Shown here in pieces: positions 49,901 to 51,248 of a stretch of DNA of 51,248 nt (the stretch's first letter is position 1; the number at the start of each line of letters is the position of its first letter). The stretch covers positions 1 through 51,248 of the forward strand of contig CANQPW010000007.1 of the NCBI GenBank assembly GCA_947625855.1. The letters run 5' to 3'. Under the pieces are notes generated by a model that made no database searches, was not told the DNA's origin, and saw nothing but the letters and a program-made list of their open reading frames with translations. The translations under genes and the position numbers were made by a program. This DNA is from an uncultured Clostridia bacterium. GTDB lineage: Bacteria > Bacillota > Clostridia > TANB77 > CAG-465.

Positions 49901-51248
49901 TAAAAGAAATAACAACAGATGCAAATGGTCATGCAGAATTAGCTGATTTATACTTAGGAAAATATTATATCGTAGAGAAAACAGCAAGAACAACATCTTA
50001 TGCAGATTACAAAACAGGATATGTAAGAGATACAAAAGAGTATGATGTAACACTAGCATATCAAGATGATAGAACAGCTGAAATAGTTGCAACACAAGAA
50101 TATAATGATCCAAGAGTAACAGGAAAAATAGAAATAAATAAGAAAGATAATGAAACAAATCAAGGATTACAAGGTACAACATATGAAATACATGCAAGAG
50201 AGAATATAATACATCCAGATGGACATACAGGAACAGTATATGCTGCTGGAGCATTAGTTACAGAAATAACAACAGATACAAATGGTCATGCAGAAGCAAA
50301 TAATTTATACTTAGGAAAATATTATGTTGTAGAAAAAACAGCAAGAACAACAAATCATGGAGATTATGTAACAGGATATGTAAGAGATACAAAAGAGTAT
50401 GATGTAACTATAACATACAAAGATGACGCAACAAGAGAAATTATAGTAACACAAGAATATAGTGATCCAAGAGTAACAGGAAAGATAGAAATAACAAAAC
50501 AAGATGACAGAACAAATCAGGGGTTACAAGGAACAACATATGAGATACACGCAAGAGAAGAAATAATACATCCAGATGGACATACAGGAACAGTATATAG
50601 TGCAGGAGAAAAAGTAGGAGAAATAACAACAGATACAAATGGCTATGCATCTTTAGATAATCTATATCTAGGAAAATATTATATCGTAGAAAAAACAGCA
50701 AGAACAACAGATTATGCAGATTACACAACAGGATATATAAGAGATACAAAAGAATATGATGTAACAATAACATATAAAGATGACTCTACAAGAGAGATAG
50801 TAGTATCAAAGATATTTAAAGATCCAAGAGTAACAGGAAAAATAGAAATAACAAAGAAAGATGTAGAAACAAAACAAGGATTAGAAGGAACAACATATGA
50901 AATATTTGCAAGAGAAGATATAATACATCCAGACGGACATACAGGAGTAATGTATAAGGCAGGAGCAAAAGTTGCAGAAATAACAACAAATGGTGATGGT
51001 TATGCACAAACAAGTGATTTATACTTAGGAAAATATTATATCGTTGAAAAAGTAGCAAGAACAACAAAATATACAGATTACACAACAGGATATATAAGAG
51101 ATACAAAAGAGTATGATATAACAATAACATATAAGGATGATAAAACACCTGAGATAGTAGTAACACAAGAATATGAAGATCAAAGTGTAGTAGGAAAAAT
51201 AACAGTAAGTAAAATAGATAAAGAAGCAAATGCAAAAGTAGACCATGG
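46915..51248 (+). CDS. Large SpaA/Cna-B-repeat surface adhesin (partial, continues past window end)
   Basis: AGGAGGTAAAAATG start; uninterrupted frame to the window end; N-terminal TM (KITVFLIVIFVLFISTAIVLFG); D2-like region about 47970-48440; at least eight SpaA-like repeats. Confidence 0.85.
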   Translation, partial: MNTDKDKDLKKHSGPRSKITVFLIVIFVLFISTAIVLFGNRITDINHIDANGTRAKDTPGITVVDYGTQVSEDFIFSLKANSKTTVSFWQMDKDQKEIPYADKEINYQHQDGSTLYRAIYPKDNSLSGRVGAWINNAGVYNGKNIDVKCTYYWQPEETEEYEGINFYPFIGITIGNYSGRIGVAFLDTAYEVKYELYCEGQPITIDRMSFNFTDIDGFQGYGFKLNDGASHNIQCIRNDPSNQSPCRVYFLERGGYEYFYADYVSGEDLLCDSIRYEITNLNSFNLIVYTGLDNIAYKQPEFGLVGSQSEQKVYLSNRKELRNYIERAIQNNDISVFSEPLCMIRLAGGRFDASGYGPYKVPSPVKYVSDNDQSMVWNNKLEGKEVDFVYDIIQRVPLEIAQFRYQTFVIEDVLPEGLTYVSSKVYNDANEDITSKFRVDVNGQTVTLNALNPSEEIFYDNTYDWKINVKATGKQKEFKNTATLKITRVNGTPDDEKESNEVITTRDYIDIKGKIVITKKDNESNVPLSGVTFGVYARDAIEGLDGNSYSAGDKVAEVTTGAGGVAEVGNLAIGKYYIVEESTINGYLKNNNQYDVVISEQEDVEEVVVEQEITDQRVKGTIEITKTDVESGAKLSGVVFGIYAKESISKPDGSGNAYEANNQVTTVTTGADGVARAENLYLGKYYIAEESTINGYLKNTSTYDVELAYQGDSTPVVTASQAVTDTRVKGTIEITKTDAESGARLPGVTFGIYARDTIVKPDGTGNVYGAGTKVISVTTGADGVAKAENLYLGKYYIVEESTIAGYLRNTSTYDVELAYQGDGTPVVTASQAVTDTRVKGTIEITKVDDKTGEKLAGVTFGIYARNAIVKPDGTGNAYEAGAKVATVTTSDGNNPVRVENLYLGNYYIVEESTRTGYLKNTGTYDVTLSYVNDSTPVVTVSQEIRDKFVTGKIEINKKDNETHQGLQGVTYEIHAREDIIHPDGHTGRMYSAGALIKEITTDANGHAELADLYLGKYYIVEKTARTTSYADYKTGYVRDTKEYDVTLAYQDDRTAEIVATQEYNDPRVTGKIEINKKDNETNQGLQGTTYEIHARENIIHPDGHTGTVYAAGALVTEITTDTNGHAEANNLYLGKYYVVEKTARTTNHGDYVTGYVRDTKEYDVTITYKDDATREIIVTQEYSDPRVTGKIEITKQDDRTNQGLQGTTYEIHAREEIIHPDGHTGTVYSAGEKVGEITTDTNGYASLDNLYLGKYYIVEKTARTTDYADYTTGYIRDTKEYDVTITYKDDSTREIVVSKIFKDPRVTGKIEITKKDVETKQGLEGTTYEIFAREDIIHPDGHTGVMYKAGAKVAEITTNGDGYAQTSDLYLGKYYIVEKVARTTKYTDYTTGYIRDTKEYDITITYKDDKTPEIVVTQEYEDQSVVGKITVSKIDKEANAKVDH
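48448..51248 (+). repeat. Tandem SpaA-like domain repeats in the adhesin: first domain, then ~330-nt type A units, then 357-nt type B units
   Basis: Unit boundaries at the (R)V(K/T)G(T/K)I(E)IT motif: 48763, 49093, 49423, 49756, 50113, 50470, 50827, 51184. Confidence 0.85.

Noticed and set aside
48704-51246. Series of long minus-strand ORFs (48704-49057, 49091-49387, 49727-50254, 50441-50773, 50816-51235, etc.)
   Set aside because: Low-complexity Leu/His/Phe-rich translations antisense to the A-rich adhesin repeats. They repeat with the array period and none looks like a real protein.

Overview
This is a low-GC, AT-rich window from an anaerobic, endospore-forming Firmicute, probably Clostridia (spoIVB, spoVS, spoIIR, rubrerythrin and superoxide reductase are all present). 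Most of it is ordinary chromosome. In order: spoIVB; rubrerythrin and SOR; an MqsR-like/MqsA-Panacea toxin-antitoxin pair; a GDP-mannose/glycosyltransferase cluster; tex; T-box-thrS; spoVS; pta-(Ppx-like)-ackA; two peptidases; csoR-copA(Z); rodA; a membrane HTH regulator with a DUF1287 protein; an orphan prepilin-like protein; addA; pgeF; pgsA; ligA; mfd; a PPIC foldase; an SpoU methyltransferase; DUF378; spoIIR; and a monofunctional transglycosylase. From about 46.7 kb to the window end is the 5' part of a very large repeat adhesin (fimbrial D2-like region plus at least eight SpaA/Cna-B-like repeats). The supplied ORF track misses it because it runs off the edge. It follows a short leader ORF carrying a (CA)8 tract and a terminator-like hairpin. 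Best leads: (1) this adhesin and its leader; (2) an in-frame Shine-Dalgarno plus ATG inside copA that could yield a separate CopZ chaperone; (3) the MqsR/MqsA-Panacea module with an operator-like palindrome at its promoter; (4) a 14-bp hairpin and an SD-loop hairpin upstream of ligA; (5) an unassigned structured leader upstream of DUF378. I cannot claim that any complete system here is new. All family assignments are by eye from translated motifs, with no database search.
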